From assembly GCF_000499845.2 (NCBI RefSeq), contig NC_023758.2:37776108-37840107 (forward strand): 64,000 nucleotides of DNA. The letters are read 5' to 3'. The first letter of the stretch is position 1. The number at the start of each line of letters is the position of its first letter. The notes beneath the pieces were generated by a model. The model saw only the letters and a program-made list of their open reading frames with translations. It had not been told where the DNA came from and made no database searches. Of the stretch, positions 13,430 to 24,059 are shown in pieces. Position numbers and translations under genes: made by a program. Source of the DNA: Phaseolus vulgaris. Taxonomy: Eukaryota; Streptophyta; Magnoliopsida; Fabales; Fabaceae.

Positions 13430-14040
13430 TCAAGGTCGGTCAAAATCTGGATGAACTCCTAGTGGTCTCCCTTCAAGCTCTAGTGATTCAACATTGTGGG
13501 AATGAGGGGGCTCCTTCTGTGATGACACTCCAACTCTCAAATCAGTAAGAACATAAAATATAATGAGTATAATATAAAATATGAGTTGAGAGTACTCCTC
13601 GTGTTGTCCATTGTGAGTTGTTTTCTTTCCCTTATATAGAGTAGTGTTCCCCCCTTCTCTTTATATTTGGTCTTATTATTGTCTTAATTCAGTAATAAAT
13701 ATCGTCTCCTCCTATTTAAGGTTGATTATCTAAAATCCCCTGATTTGCGCTTATACGACATTAATGTCCTTAAATATGAATAACAGTAGGCGACTTGTTC
13801 ATACGCAATATCGAGTTCGAATCATGATGCTACAACCTCTAGCCTCAGACATAAGCTAGTGAGGCTAAAACCCAAGTTTACTTTGACAATCTTCAATCAA
13901 CCTACATATCTCTTAACATCGGGCTCGACCCATAATGCTACAATCCCCTAGCCTCAGGCATAAGCCAATGAGGCTAAAAGCTGTTTTTATTTTGCTCATT
14001 TGAATACATATAAATTTCTACAAAATTTGAAATGACTCAT
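13430..14040 (-). mobile_element. Antisense gypsy-type LTR fragment
   Basis: On the minus strand a CTATATAAGGG promoter-like box is followed by a leader, then TTTGAGAGTTGGAGTG and AGGAGCCCCC. This is the same order as the TATAAATA, CATCGGAGCGACTTGCAG and GTACCCCCC of the intact LTR at 19229-19819. Upstream in that orientation are two copies of an imperfect palindrome, AGCCTCAGGCATAAGCCAATGAGGCT (near 13845 and 13955). Assignment to the Tat/Ogre-like group is by this layout only. Confidence 0.5.
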
Positions 14041-14104
14041 ACAAGCAACTCATGGATAATATGCTTTTATGAAGTATTTGCACCTTTACTTGTAGATCGA
14101 GGTC

Positions 14105-14740
14105 ATGTTCAACGCCATGGAGGGTTAGGATCCTAGCATAGTCTTGGTACTGAACCGAGACAATTGCTCAGTGCCATGTGGGGTTAAGACTCTGACATGG
14201 TCTGGTTTTTGGACCAAGACAATCGCTTGGCGTCATGCGGGGTTAAGACCCTGGCATGGTCTTGTTATTGGACCGAGACAAACATTCGGCACCATGCAAG
14301 GTTAAAACCCTCGCATGGTCTTGTTATTGGATTGAGACAAACATTCAGCACCATGCGGGGTTAAGACCCTGACATGGTCTTGTTGCTGGACTGAGACAAA
14401 CGCTAGGCGCCATGCGGGGTTAAGACCCTGACATGGTCTTGTTACTGGACCGAGACAAACGATCGACGTCATGCAGGGTTAATACCCTGGCATGGTCTTG
14501 TTACTGGATCGAGACAAACGTTCGGCGCCATGCGGGGTTAAGACCCTAGCATGATCTTGTTATTGGACTGATACAAACGCTCGGCGTTATGTCAGGTTAA
14601 GACCCTAACATGGTCTTGTTTTGGATAGAGACAATCGCTCGGCGTCATGCAGGGTTAAAATCCTGGCATGGTCTTGTTATTGAACCAAGACAAACACTCG
14701 GTGCCATGCGGGGTTTAGACCCTGGCATGGTCTTTTCTTC
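14105..14740. repeat. 59-bp tandem repeat, about 11 units
   Basis: About 10.7 copies of a 59-base unit with core CATGCGGGGTTAAGACCCTGGCATGGTC, then TTGTTATTGGACCGAGACAAACGCTCGGCG. The period is fixed: the motif shifts by one base per 60-base line. Units differ by scattered substitutions. Each unit contains an imperfect hairpin: CCATGC-GGG and CCC-GCATGG pair around a TTAAGA loop. The array lies next to, and upstream of, the antisense LTR at 13430-14040, so it may be the 3' untranslated repeat of a lost gypsy element. Confidence 0.9.
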
Positions 14741-14889
14741 AAAATGGACTGAAGTTAGTCTCCTACAAATTTCAAACGTGTACCCCATGTAGTATACTGA
14801 ATAAAAAATCTTATTTTCAATCAACATCAATTTTAAATAAATCAAATTGTACCAAATACAAATTAAACAAATCAGCGAAAATTTCACAA

Positions 14890-15911
14890 ATATTTAATTA
14901 ATTGTAATAAAAATGTAAATTAGTCACATTTCATGTTCTTAGTATAAGTATTAGTCACATTACATGTTCTTGGTATAAGTCTCCCATCAAATAATTTAGA
15001 AACAACTAAATAAACACTTTCTAACGGAATGGTCACCGTAAGAGAAAATGTTAAAAACATAAATATTTTATATCCTTTTGTAACTGCTATTTATTCGTAT
15101 TCAAGAAACTTTTTTAATTTAATAAAATTTCTATCAAATGGATTTTCAAAATTTATGATATTCATTATTATCTTTTGTTTGTCAAAATATATTTAATAAT
15201 GAAACATCATAATCAATCACTAGTGCAATGTGCCAACCTATTCTTTTAATTTTGGTATGTAAAATAAAGTGAATAAATAGTGTATGTATTCTCACTCAAG
15301 ATAAAGAAAATATTAAAAGAAGTAAACTAGACCAGTGTTATAACATCATATTTTTCTTATATACGTTATTATAATTATCTGTTAAAAATCATGTATTATA
15401 AAAATATATTTATTAAATAAAATGTGATGTCGCAAATTTGGTGATAACAATTTTGAACCAATAGTGTTTAAAAAATGTATATTAGAGAATGTTACTAATT
15501 TTTTATTTATTTGTGTTTATATACATGATTGTGTATAATTAACTAAAATTAGATTGAGATTTACGCACTCACAAAAAATATTTGAAAAATATCCATAGAC
15601 AGTTCTTTAGTCAACTAGCGCAATTGATGCTATATTCATAAAAATTCTGACAAGTATACAGAGAAATAAATTCACAACATTTCTTCTAAAGAATCTTTCT
15701 TCAATATCCAACCAACTATAATGCTAGCTAGCAAGAAGAAGAAAAAAAGTTGATAGAATTTAGTTAGGATTTAGCTTAGAACTAGTTATTGGATGAGTCA
15801 AATGGAAGAAACCACTGTTCCATTATTAAGACTCAATGTAGAACACCAACTTTTTTCAACATTTGAAGAAAAATAATATATCAATGCTGTACATAGTAAT
15901 AAATTTATCTC

Positions 15912-15953
<42 letters not shown>

Positions 15954-17255
15954 TATACTAGTTCACATCTATGGAAAAAAAAGAAAAAAAAATTAATGGC
16001 TTTCGATCTAAAATTATCTTTGAAAACTTTGTACATAGAAATTATAAACACAAGTTTAGAGTGTGCGGAATAACTTGTTTAAATTGAACAAATTTTTATT
16101 ACAAAAATTAAAAAACTAAACCACTTTATAATTGCATTAAACCAAACAGGTTTAGAATTGAACTACTTAAAAGAATAATCATACCATTTTAAATTAGGTT
16201 GCATTCAAATTGAATTGATTTTTTTTATTAAACAATGGTGATTATAATGTTTGAATTAATTAAATTATTTCATAAAATTTGGGAATTTTTAATTGAATTG
16301 ATATTAATTTTTTTTTGTTTTCTTAAGTAATACTTTTAATTTTCATCAAGTACAATGTTATGTAATTTATTGTTAAAAGAATGACTTAATCCTTATTTTT
16401 ATTTTGTTGTTTTCAAACTTCGTGTTTTTCTTTCGCGAGTTGATGATTAAGTTAAAGAAGAATTTAGGAAAAATATGAGAATTGATGAATGACTTAAAGA
16501 CAAAAGTAACAACTTTTTTATCTTATTGATAACAAAGATAGTCATTTAGATAAAAATAAAAGGATATTTTAAACATTTAATAAAATGTAAATTTTTAGTA
16601 GGAATTCAATTAAAAAAATTTAAATTTGTAAGACAGTTAAAACTTAATTAAGTTTTTATATTTTAATTTTTTTAAGTTCTATGATGTAGTCATCATTAAT
16701 TTATGGTATCTTTTAAGTTATAAAAATGTATTTTTTATTTATTTTTTTATTATCAGGAAAGGATATCAATATTTTTCTTTTAGCCTTAAAGTTTTGAACT
16801 TAAAAATCATTATTCAAAATATAGTAAATTCAAGTGAGACATTTCTTCATAAGCTATTTGTATTATAAGAAGGTAAATTACGCACTTGAAAATTTTGAAT
16901 CATCCGATTTTTTTTTATATAAAATGATAAAAATATCCTTAAATAAAAGGGTACATATCAAAATACGTTATTAATTTCTTTTTTTAACACGTTTCTAAAT
17001 TTAGATTTCTTTTCTGCAATGTATTTTTTTATTCCAAAATTAATTTTTCAAAATAAAATTTTTATTTTTCAATTTTATTCTGGAATTTTACTTCCAAAAC
17101 ACAAAAATATATTCCAAAATTATTTTTCTAAAATATATTTTTTAATTATAGATTTTTAATTTCAGAATGAAGAGCAATTTTAGAAATTTCTAAATACATC
17201 GGATGCAGATCAGAATTTGTAAGGTGCACGGAAAATTTGCCTATGAAGAAAAGGA
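14890..17255. other. Gene-free AT-rich intergenic DNA
   Basis: No exon or family-like frame was recognised. The stretch includes a pure AT microsatellite at about 15914-15949 and many homopolymer runs. Confidence 0.5.
15914..15949. repeat. AT dinucleotide microsatellite
   Basis: An uninterrupted AT repeat of roughly 18 units, likely length-polymorphic. Confidence 0.9.
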
Positions 17256-17364
17256 AATTAATAGGCCTTTTTAGGCTACTTCTTTTTGCACCTTCGTACC
17301 TTTTTGCACCTTCGTACCTTCTTGTGCCACCTCCATAAATTTTTCGTATTCCAAAAATACTCTT

Positions 17365-17630
17365 TTCAATATTCTGGATTACATAATTCGGAAGTCTTTT
17401 TCTAGATTCAAAATTAGCTTCCGGATTATGTAATCTGGAAGTCTTTTGGGATTAGCTTCCAGATTACATAATTTGAAAGTTTTTTCTATACATAAGATTA
17501 GCTTTTTGATCATGTAATCCGAAAGCCCTTTTTTCAGATGTGTTATTAGCTTCCGGATTACATAATCCAGAAGTCTTTTCTAAATATGAAATTGACTTTT
17601 GGATTATGTAATCCAGAATAGACTTATTAT
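17365..17630. repeat. Array of six 24-bp palindromes (CTTCCGGATTAYRTAATCCGGAAG)
   Basis: Six variants of a near-perfect palindrome, CTTCCGGATTAC then ATAATCCGGAAG, are spaced about 45-55 bases apart. The spacers resemble TCTTTTCTAGATTCAAAATTAG. Some units have lost symmetry by substitution. The array lies just inside the left terminal repeat of the MULE-like element. Confidence 0.8.
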
Positions 17631-17734
17631 TTCAAATCCAAGGGGTGAAAAAAGAGAGGATAAAATGATATTTTCATATTTAGTACGGGGTGACACAAGA
17701 AGATATGGAGGTGTAGGAAGAAAGAGGCGCCTTT

Positions 17735-18281
17735 TTAAATTACATAAAGTCCAATAGTCAAGACATTTTTAGGTCCACTGGATCTCAGATATTGGAAAAT
17801 ATCTATTTTTAATTTTGGTAGGACGCATGTAGCAGGATACGTTATGCGAATACATGCTTCCTCATACACCTTCCTCAACCAACTTAGATGCACATGTCCA
17901 CCCCGACAATGACGAGTCTCAGCAACTGCTACTCCCCGATCTACGTGAAGTGAATCGACAAGCAAATCGGTCGTTGCAACTACATCTAAGCTCGGGTACG
18001 TGTAAAATTGTCCGATAATAGGGAGGTGCAATAAATTTGACGCATCATTCAATGTGATGGTCAACTCACCTACAGGCAGATGAAAGGAATTTGTCTATGT
18101 GTACCACCTTTTTACAAAGGCACACAACAATCCTTTGTCTATCGTGTATAACTTGCCCAACAAACCCAACTAAACCAGACAACTCCACTGCAGGTAGTAT
18201 CCCAGGGTGAGGAGCACCCATTTTATTCATTTTTGACCATGAGACACCAATTTTAACTCTTCTCAATCCTAATTTAACCAA
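17735..18281 (-). pseudogene. Plant mobile domain (PMD/MAIN-like) gene fragment
   Basis: The minus-strand frame 18064-17735 contains SNLLHLPIIGQFYTYPSLDV and ETRHCRGGHVHLSWL, hallmarks of the plant mobile domain (aminotransferase-like) family. The family is spread by Mutator-like and other transposons and is related to the MAIN/MAIL1 proteins. The preceding part, 18281-18066, reads SGLVGFVGQVIHDRQ. Shifting one frame there recovers the expected DKGLLCAFVKRW and TNSFHLPVGE. The copy is therefore broken by at least one frameshift and a TAG in the CAFVKRWYT region. The C-terminal portion is also missing. It is non-functional and represents transposon cargo. Confidence 0.75.
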
Positions 18282-19223
18282 CCAAAATCATATAAAATAT
18301 ACAATTTAATCAACCCAAATCATATAAAATTAACAATGAACAAATATCATATTACAACATATTTACTTTTCACACCATTTCATAATTACATCGTCATAGG
18401 GTCTTCATAACCTATCAATAGTGTCTCATCCAATGGACCTCTATGATAACTTTCACCTTGTACTTGAGGTGCACCTTCATCCTCCACCTCCATTTGGGTT
18501 CGACTTCTCAGGTTCAACATGTTTTGCATCTTCATGTTCTGGGATGACAAAATCCTCTACCAGCACCTGAGATGAATGAAGAAGATGAATAGTGGCAAAG
18601 AAACTCTACCTCGATGCTCCTTTTCAAATAATAGATCAAGGTCAATTTTAGAATTTTCAAAATATTGGAGGTGCAGAAAGAAAAAGGTAGAGGTACAGGA
18701 ATAAAAAGCGGTTAATTTTTACTATTAAACGTACATACGTCCGGGTTCATTCACATTATAATTCTAAAAAAAATAATGAATATGAGTTTTTGAATTTATT
18801 TAATAATTAAAAAGTTATGATTGATTGATTGATTATTATGTTAAGTTTCAGACTTGATAATTAACATTTTTAATTGTATAACAAAATTTTGAAGATTATT
18901 AGTATCATAAGTCTGATATTTATTTTGTAATTAATTTTTTAATATAAAAAATATGTATTTAAAAAATTTAAAAATATAAAGCAATTTCACGATCCAAAAT
19001 AAAGGAACCATATAATATTGATATTTTATTGTAAATAAAATATATAAAAGTACTGCAAATTTATTAGATCAAACTAAATATTTTATAATTAAATTTTCTT
19101 TAAAAAATTACGTTTTGATTTTCAATTGTAAATGAAAATAATAGGAGAATTATTAATCCTTATTGACTCAAACAAATATTTTTAAATTAAATCATTAAGA
19201 AATAGTTTAATTTTGTTTGATTT

Positions 19224-19228
19224 AAGGA
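19224..19228. repeat. Target-site duplication AAGGA (left)
   Basis: The five bases immediately before the 5' LTR (AAGGA) are identical to 26955-26959 after the 3' LTR. This proves that both LTRs belong to one insertion event. Confidence 0.95.
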
Positions 19229-19819
19229 TGTACTGATAGGGTAAAACCGAGAGGTTCATGCCGAGAACTACATAGTATAACAATTAAGATGATTAAGTTA
19301 AAACCGAGAGGTTTTGACCGAAAGCAATGAAGACAAGAATAAAACAAAAATATAAAAGTTGTAAAAGCCCAATTAGATAAAAACTTGCAAGAGGGGTGCA
19401 CAAATAATAAAAAAAGGTGCAGAAAGAAGGCCCAAGAGTAAAGGGAAAGCCCATTAAAGAAACTCTATAAATAGGAGTTCAGAGATAGAAAGAGGTAAGA
19501 GTGATTTTATCTGATGAATATTAAACCTTTTCTGACTTTGGCATCGGAGCGACTTGCAGGTACCCCCCACCTGTCGTGAGGAGAAGCCGAGAGCACCAGC
19601 CTAGAAGAGTAGCCGAGAGCACCAGCCTAGAAGAGAAGCCGAGAGCACCTGCCTAGAAGAGAAGCCGATAACACCAGCCTAGAGGAGAAGCCGAGAGTGT
19701 CAGCCGAGAGCATTAACCGAGAGTACCAGCCAAGAGAAGAAGTCAGGAGTTCCCACCAAGGAAAGAAATTAAGTCTTGTTAACCTTTTTCGAGTATTCTT
19801 GGTCCTTGTTGTAAGAACA
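19229..19819 (+). repeat. 5' LTR of the gypsy element
   Basis: A 591-base LTR from TGTACTGATAGGG to GTTGTAAGAACA, so it has the standard TG...CA ends. It holds a TATAAATA box at 19466-19473. In the transcribed part about five copies of a 26-base purine-rich unit (CCGAGAGCACCAGCCTAGAAG core) lie at about 19586-19735. Confidence 0.97.
19466..19473 (+). promoter_or_regulatory. TATA box of the LTR promoter
   Basis: A perfect plant TATA box, TATAAATA, in the middle of the 5' LTR; it is repeated in the 3' LTR. It would start the genomic RNA about 30 bases downstream. Confidence 0.75.
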
Positions 19820-19822
19820 TTT

Positions 19823-19840
19823 TGGCGCCCACTGTGGGGC
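19823..19840 (+). other. Primer-binding site
   Basis: TGGCGCCCACTGTGGGGC starts three bases after the LTR end, in the expected place for tRNA-primed minus-strand synthesis. The TGG start matches a tRNA CCA end. I did not assign the tRNA. Confidence 0.8.
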
Positions 19841-19871
19841 CGAGGGTTAATTGAGAAGGGTTAAAGACAAG

Positions 19872-20036
19872 ATGAGTCAAGGAGGAGAACAAGGTGGAGA
19901 CCGGGAAGATAGTGCTAACATGCCAATGGCAATGTTGGTCCAATTACAAAAAGAATTCGAGACATTAAAGAAGAATAATGAAGAAGAATTGAGTATGTTG
20001 AGAGCTGAAAATGCACGCATGAGGAGAAAGTTATAA
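19872..20036 (+). pseudogene. gag 5' fragment, ended by a premature TAA
   Basis: The first ATG after the primer site opens MSQGGEQGG, followed by a lysine/glutamate-rich coiled-coil stretch (LQKEFETLKKNNEEELSML). TAA at 20034-20036 ends it. The frame continues beyond with gag-like sequence, meets TGA at 20127-20129, and stays in frame with the capsid region. It is therefore the N-terminal part of a gag broken by nonsense codons. Confidence 0.7.
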
Positions 20037-20129
20037 GAGGAAACGGTTTTGAATTCATCTTTCGAAACTGTTCAGCCCAGGATACAAGTGAATGAGAGGT
20101 TGTATCACAACGAAAGTTCCCAAACCTGA

Positions 20130-21728
20130 AGAAGATGGCTTGAAAACTCTGGGGTTTGTGCAGGGACATCTTCTAGAAAACATCCGTTTTATGATGTTAT
20201 AATCGATACTCCGTTGCCTGACAATTGGAAGAACTTGACCATTGACAAATACGACGGGAGTACGGATCCTGATGAGCATATTGCAATATATACTACTCAA
20301 ATCAGCTTGTATACATGGAATGATGCTGTTATGTGCAGAGTATTTCCAACAACTCTGAAAGGGGCAGCATTGAGTTGGTTTACGCGCCTCCAACCTTTGA
20401 GTATAGATTGCTTTGATACGTTGATAGAAAAGTTCGGCGCTCAATTTGCAACTAGTCGTCCTCATCATTTAACGTCAATCGCCTTAGTGAACATAAGACA
20501 AGAAAAAGGAGAATCCTTAAGAGTGTTCATTGAACGTTTTGGAAAGGTTGCTTTGGGAATCCGAAATCTTAGCCCAGAAGTCACTATGCATCATATGATC
20601 ACGGCATTAAAACCGGGACCGTTTGCCGATAGTCTCTGCAAGAAACCTGCAATCAATTTGGATGAACTAAGACAACGAGCGTCAAAATTTATGCAAATGG
20701 AAGAATTAAGGGAGTTTCGAAACCAAGTAAGGGTTGATGGCGGTGAAAAGAAGATGATAGAAAGAGAACACCCACCTGCTGCAAGAAGAGCCCGAGAAGA
20801 ATTCAGAAGCCGAAAATTCCAACAATACACACCTTTGAATGCAAACAGAGGCATTGAAGCAAACCCTGACAAGTGCGAAGCAATAATGAAGATGGGAAGC
20901 CCAAAGAATTTGAAGGAGGTACAAAGACTAGTGGGAAAACTCAACTCATTATCAAGATTTCTACCAATTCTTGCCGAAAAAACCAAACCAATAGTAAACT
21001 TGCTAAAAAAATCCGAAACCTTTGAGTGGGATGAGCGGTGTGAGCAAGCCTTTTCTCAAATCAAAACTATAGTGGCCGAACCACCAATCTTCGTTAAACC
21101 AGTGTCAACCCAACCCATCATAGTCTACCTAGCCACCTCAGCTGAAGCCATAGGAGCAGCCTTGATACAAGAAACCCCAGAGCAAAAACCAATATATTTT
21201 GTGAGTAGATCCCTACAGAGTGCCGAAACTAGATATCCCAAAATTGAAAAAGTAGCCTTAACCCTGGTGTATGCTGCGAGACGTCTTCGGCCATATTTTC
21301 AGAATCATCAGATAATTGTGAGAACAGATTATCCAATATCCAAAATTTTGAGAAAACCAGAACTTGCAGGTAGGATGGTGACGTGGTCGATGGAGCTATC
21401 AGAATATGGAATCAAGTACGAGCCAAGAGGACCTATCAAAGCCCAATCCCTTGCGGATTTCATTATTCAAATGCCGACAGCAACACAGCAGGAGCAATGG
21501 ACATTGTATGTAGATGGAGCATCAAGCAAAAGAGGCAGCGGAGCAGGAATAGTGCTTGAAGGACCGGATAACTTCCAGGTGGAGATGGCGCTAAGATTTG
21601 AGTTCAGAACATCCAACAACCAAGCCGAATATGAAGCTCTTGTTGCAGGGTTACTATTAGCCAGAGACATGGGAGTTGAAAATGTCATTTGCAAAAGTGA
21701 CTCTCAACTTTCGGTGGGACAGGTGTAG
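20130..21728 (+). pseudogene. gag capsid fused by deletion to RT end, RNase H and second RNase H
   Basis: This open frame starts with the Ty3 gag capsid region (DNWKNLTIDKYDGSTDPDEH; LKGAALSWFTRLQP; FVERF-like VFIERFGKVA). At FQQYTPLNANR it jumps to RGIEANPDKCEAI, which belongs to the thumb side of reverse transcriptase. The gag end, protease and the RT catalytic core are thus missing by one in-frame deletion near 20850. RT-type RNase H follows (IYFVSRSLQSAETRYPKIEK). A second, archaeal-type RNase H comes next (LYVDGASSKRGSGAGIV, NNQAEYEAL, CKSDSQL). TAG at 21726-21728 cuts this domain before its last acidic residue. The domain order is known for Tat-lineage Ty3 elements. The product cannot replicate alone. 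Confidence 0.88.
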
Positions 21729-23204
21729 GGACAATATCAGGTAAAAGATCCATTACTGATGAAATATTGTCATAAAGTGTTAAATATTATGCAATGTTTT
21801 AATAAGGCCGAAATGAAATATATCCCAAGAGAACTAAACATGAAAGCAGACTCATTATCCAAGCTAGCAAGCCAACAACGACAGGGCCAACACAACTCCA
21901 TCATACAGCAAACTCTTAGTCAGCCAACAGTGAGTATGGAAGAATGCTTGAATATCACAACCTCAAAAGATGAATGGATGAAGACTTACATAGAAGTAAT
22001 AAAGAGCCAAGAACAAGGAGTTGAACCGGATGCAAGAATGGCAAAGAAAGCAGCTAGTTTTGTGTTGATTGGTGATGAATTATACAAAAGAGGATACTCT
22101 ATGCCTTTGTTAAAATGTCTTTCAAATGAACAAGCTGAATACGTAATTAAAGAACTCCATGAAGGAATTTGTGGGCTACATTGCGGAGCTCGAACAATGG
22201 CAACAAAGATTTGTAGAGCCGGTTACTATTGGCCAACAATCCGAGAAGATTGTGAATTTTATGTCAGAGCATGCAAAAAATGTCAAGAATTCGGAAGTCT
22301 AAATCACATACCAGCACAAGAGTTGCACGAAATTGTTTCCCCATGGCCATTTGCAAAATGGGGAATGGATATACTTGGACCATTCCCACTTGGACGAGGA
22401 CAAACCAAGTTTATGATAGTAGCTGTCGACTACTTTACAAAGTGGATAGAAGCAGAAGCGTTAACTAAGATAACAGCTCAACAGGTCCAATCGTTTGTAT
22501 GGAAAAATATAATATGTCGATTCGGAATCCCACACACCATTATAACTGACAGTGGCAGACAATTCATTGACAAAAAACTTATGGAATTTTATGCAGATTT
22601 GGGGATCAAAGCAACAAGCACGTCAGTTGAGCATCCACAAACAAATGGACAAGCTGAAGCCGCAAACAAAGTTATTCTCGGACAGTTAAAGAAGAGATTA
22701 GGAAGTGCTAAAGGACTATGGGCCGAGAAGTTACCAGAAATATTATGGGCATACAGATGCACACCACAAACATCAACAGGAGAAACACCATTCAATCTCA
22801 CATATGGAACATATGCAATGTTACCAGTAGAAGTTACCGAATCAACACTACGAAGGCAAATGGAAGATTGGAATATTAATAATGAATGCTTAAGAACTGA
22901 CCTTGATCTTATTGAAGAACTCAGAGAACGAGCAAAAATAAAGGAAGCAACAGTAAAAAGAAGAGCAATGAAAAGGTTTAATGCGAAAGTGAAGTTCAGG
23001 GATTTTAAGGAAGGGGATTTGGTATGGAGAATGCGTACTGATGCTCAAAAAGATCCGCGACATGGAAAGTTGGCAGCCAATTGGGAGGGACCATTCAGGA
23101 TAATGGAAAACTTACACAACGGAGCTTATAGATTAGAAACCTTAGAAGAAAAAGTGATACCGAATACATGGAATGCGAGTCATTTAAAGTTCTATTTTAG
23201 TTGA
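21729..23204 (+). pseudogene. End of second RNase H and integrase of the gypsy element
   Basis: This is the same frame as the preceding block, separated only by the TAG at 21726. It begins with the RNase H tail (IPRELNMKADSLSKLAS). An HHCC zinc-binding region follows (HEGICGLHCG to CKKCQ). The DDE integrase core comes next: WGMDILGPFP, ITDSGRQF with serine where asparagine is usual, and VEHPQTNGQAEAANK. The C-terminal domain ends FKEGDLVWRM and NTWNASHLKFYFS. The integrase itself is uninterrupted, so it could in principle be made from an internal start at 21759, but this is unproven. Confidence 0.9.
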
Positions 23205-23289
23205 AACAGAAGATGTAAGCCAGAAACTTGTATACATACTAGTTATCTAATCAAGAAGAATTATCCAGTAACATCATCTTATTAGACTC

Positions 23290-23530
23290 ATGCTTTTTCT
23301 TTTCGGTCTTGGATGTTGTCACTACAAGTGAAATCCCTTCCGAAACAATACTACCTTTCGGTCTTGGATGCTTTTCACTTCAGGTGAAATCCCTCCCGAA
23401 AAAATTTACATCATTCTTTTCGGGCTTGGATGATTTCACTACAGGTGAAATCCCTCCCGAAAAAATTATTGACATAATTCTTTTCGGTCCTGGATGCTTT
23501 CACTCCAGGTGAAATCCTTCCCGAAAAGTA
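23290..23530. repeat. Four tandem nested hairpins after integrase
   Basis: Four direct copies of a 55-70-base unit. Each forms a nested hairpin: outer stem TTTTCGG with CCGAAAA, then GGAT with ATCC, then TTTCAC with GTGAAA around a short loop such as TCCAG. Copies differ by small changes that mostly keep pairing. They lie between the integrase stop and the antisense gene. Confidence 0.85.
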
Positions 23531-23539
23531 GTCTTCGAT

Positions 23540-24059
23540 TCTTTCTTCAATTAGTTCACGAGACATCTCCAAGCAATAGATATAAAACCGAGAGAATCAT
23601 AGCGTTTAATTCAAACATTGGCAACTAAAGACAAGAGTTAGATCTACCCACGCAGGTCTACGTTTTTGGTTACTCTAAAAATAGTACAAACCGAAAAATA
23701 AACTTGATGATTAATGATAATACTCATGTCACGTTTCTAAATTAACATTTAAAAGTGTTTAACTAAAATAATTGAAGGTACAATCCTCACAGCGTTCGAC
23801 CGAAACGTTTATCATATAACCGAGAAGACAAAACCGAAAAGTTCTCAACAATTAGCACAGCCGAAAGTAAGAGTCCACAAATAATACCAAGTGAATAACA
23901 TAAAAACTAGAGCAATAATATTCTTTAGTTTCTGATAAGATCCCAAGGAGACATTACAAAAAGGATTCAAAACTTACACATAAGTCCAACATTTCAAAAC
24001 CAAAACAGCCTCCTCGTGTAAACTAAAACTATAAACAAAACATTAACATCTACATCTTC
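23540..24059. other. Spacer between hairpins and antisense gene
   Basis: Non-coding stretch inside the gypsy element with scattered ACCGAGA/CCGAAA motifs like those in the LTR. It would be the 3' end region of the antisense transcript. Confidence 0.4.

Larger units (their letters stand above)
17262..18712. mobile_element. MULE-like element with palindrome array and PMD gene
   Basis: The left end (CTTCTTTTTGCACCTTCGTACC, then GTGCCACCTCC) and the complement of the right end (TACCTTTTTCTTTCTGCACCTCC) form a diverged terminal inverted repeat that continues inward for about 30 further bases. Inside are a six-unit palindrome array (17365-17630) and a broken plant-mobile-domain gene on the minus strand. 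Such genes are commonly carried by Mutator-like elements. No 9-bp target duplication was found, so the ends are approximate. Confidence 0.55.

Noticed and set aside
17262..18712. A precise 9-bp target duplication for this element
   Set aside because: Candidate AATTAATA/GTTAATTTT flanks do not match, so the boundaries remain approximate.
23290..23530. Hairpins followed by A/T runs that look like bacterial terminators
   Set aside because: They lie in a eukaryotic retrotransposon; intrinsic termination does not apply.
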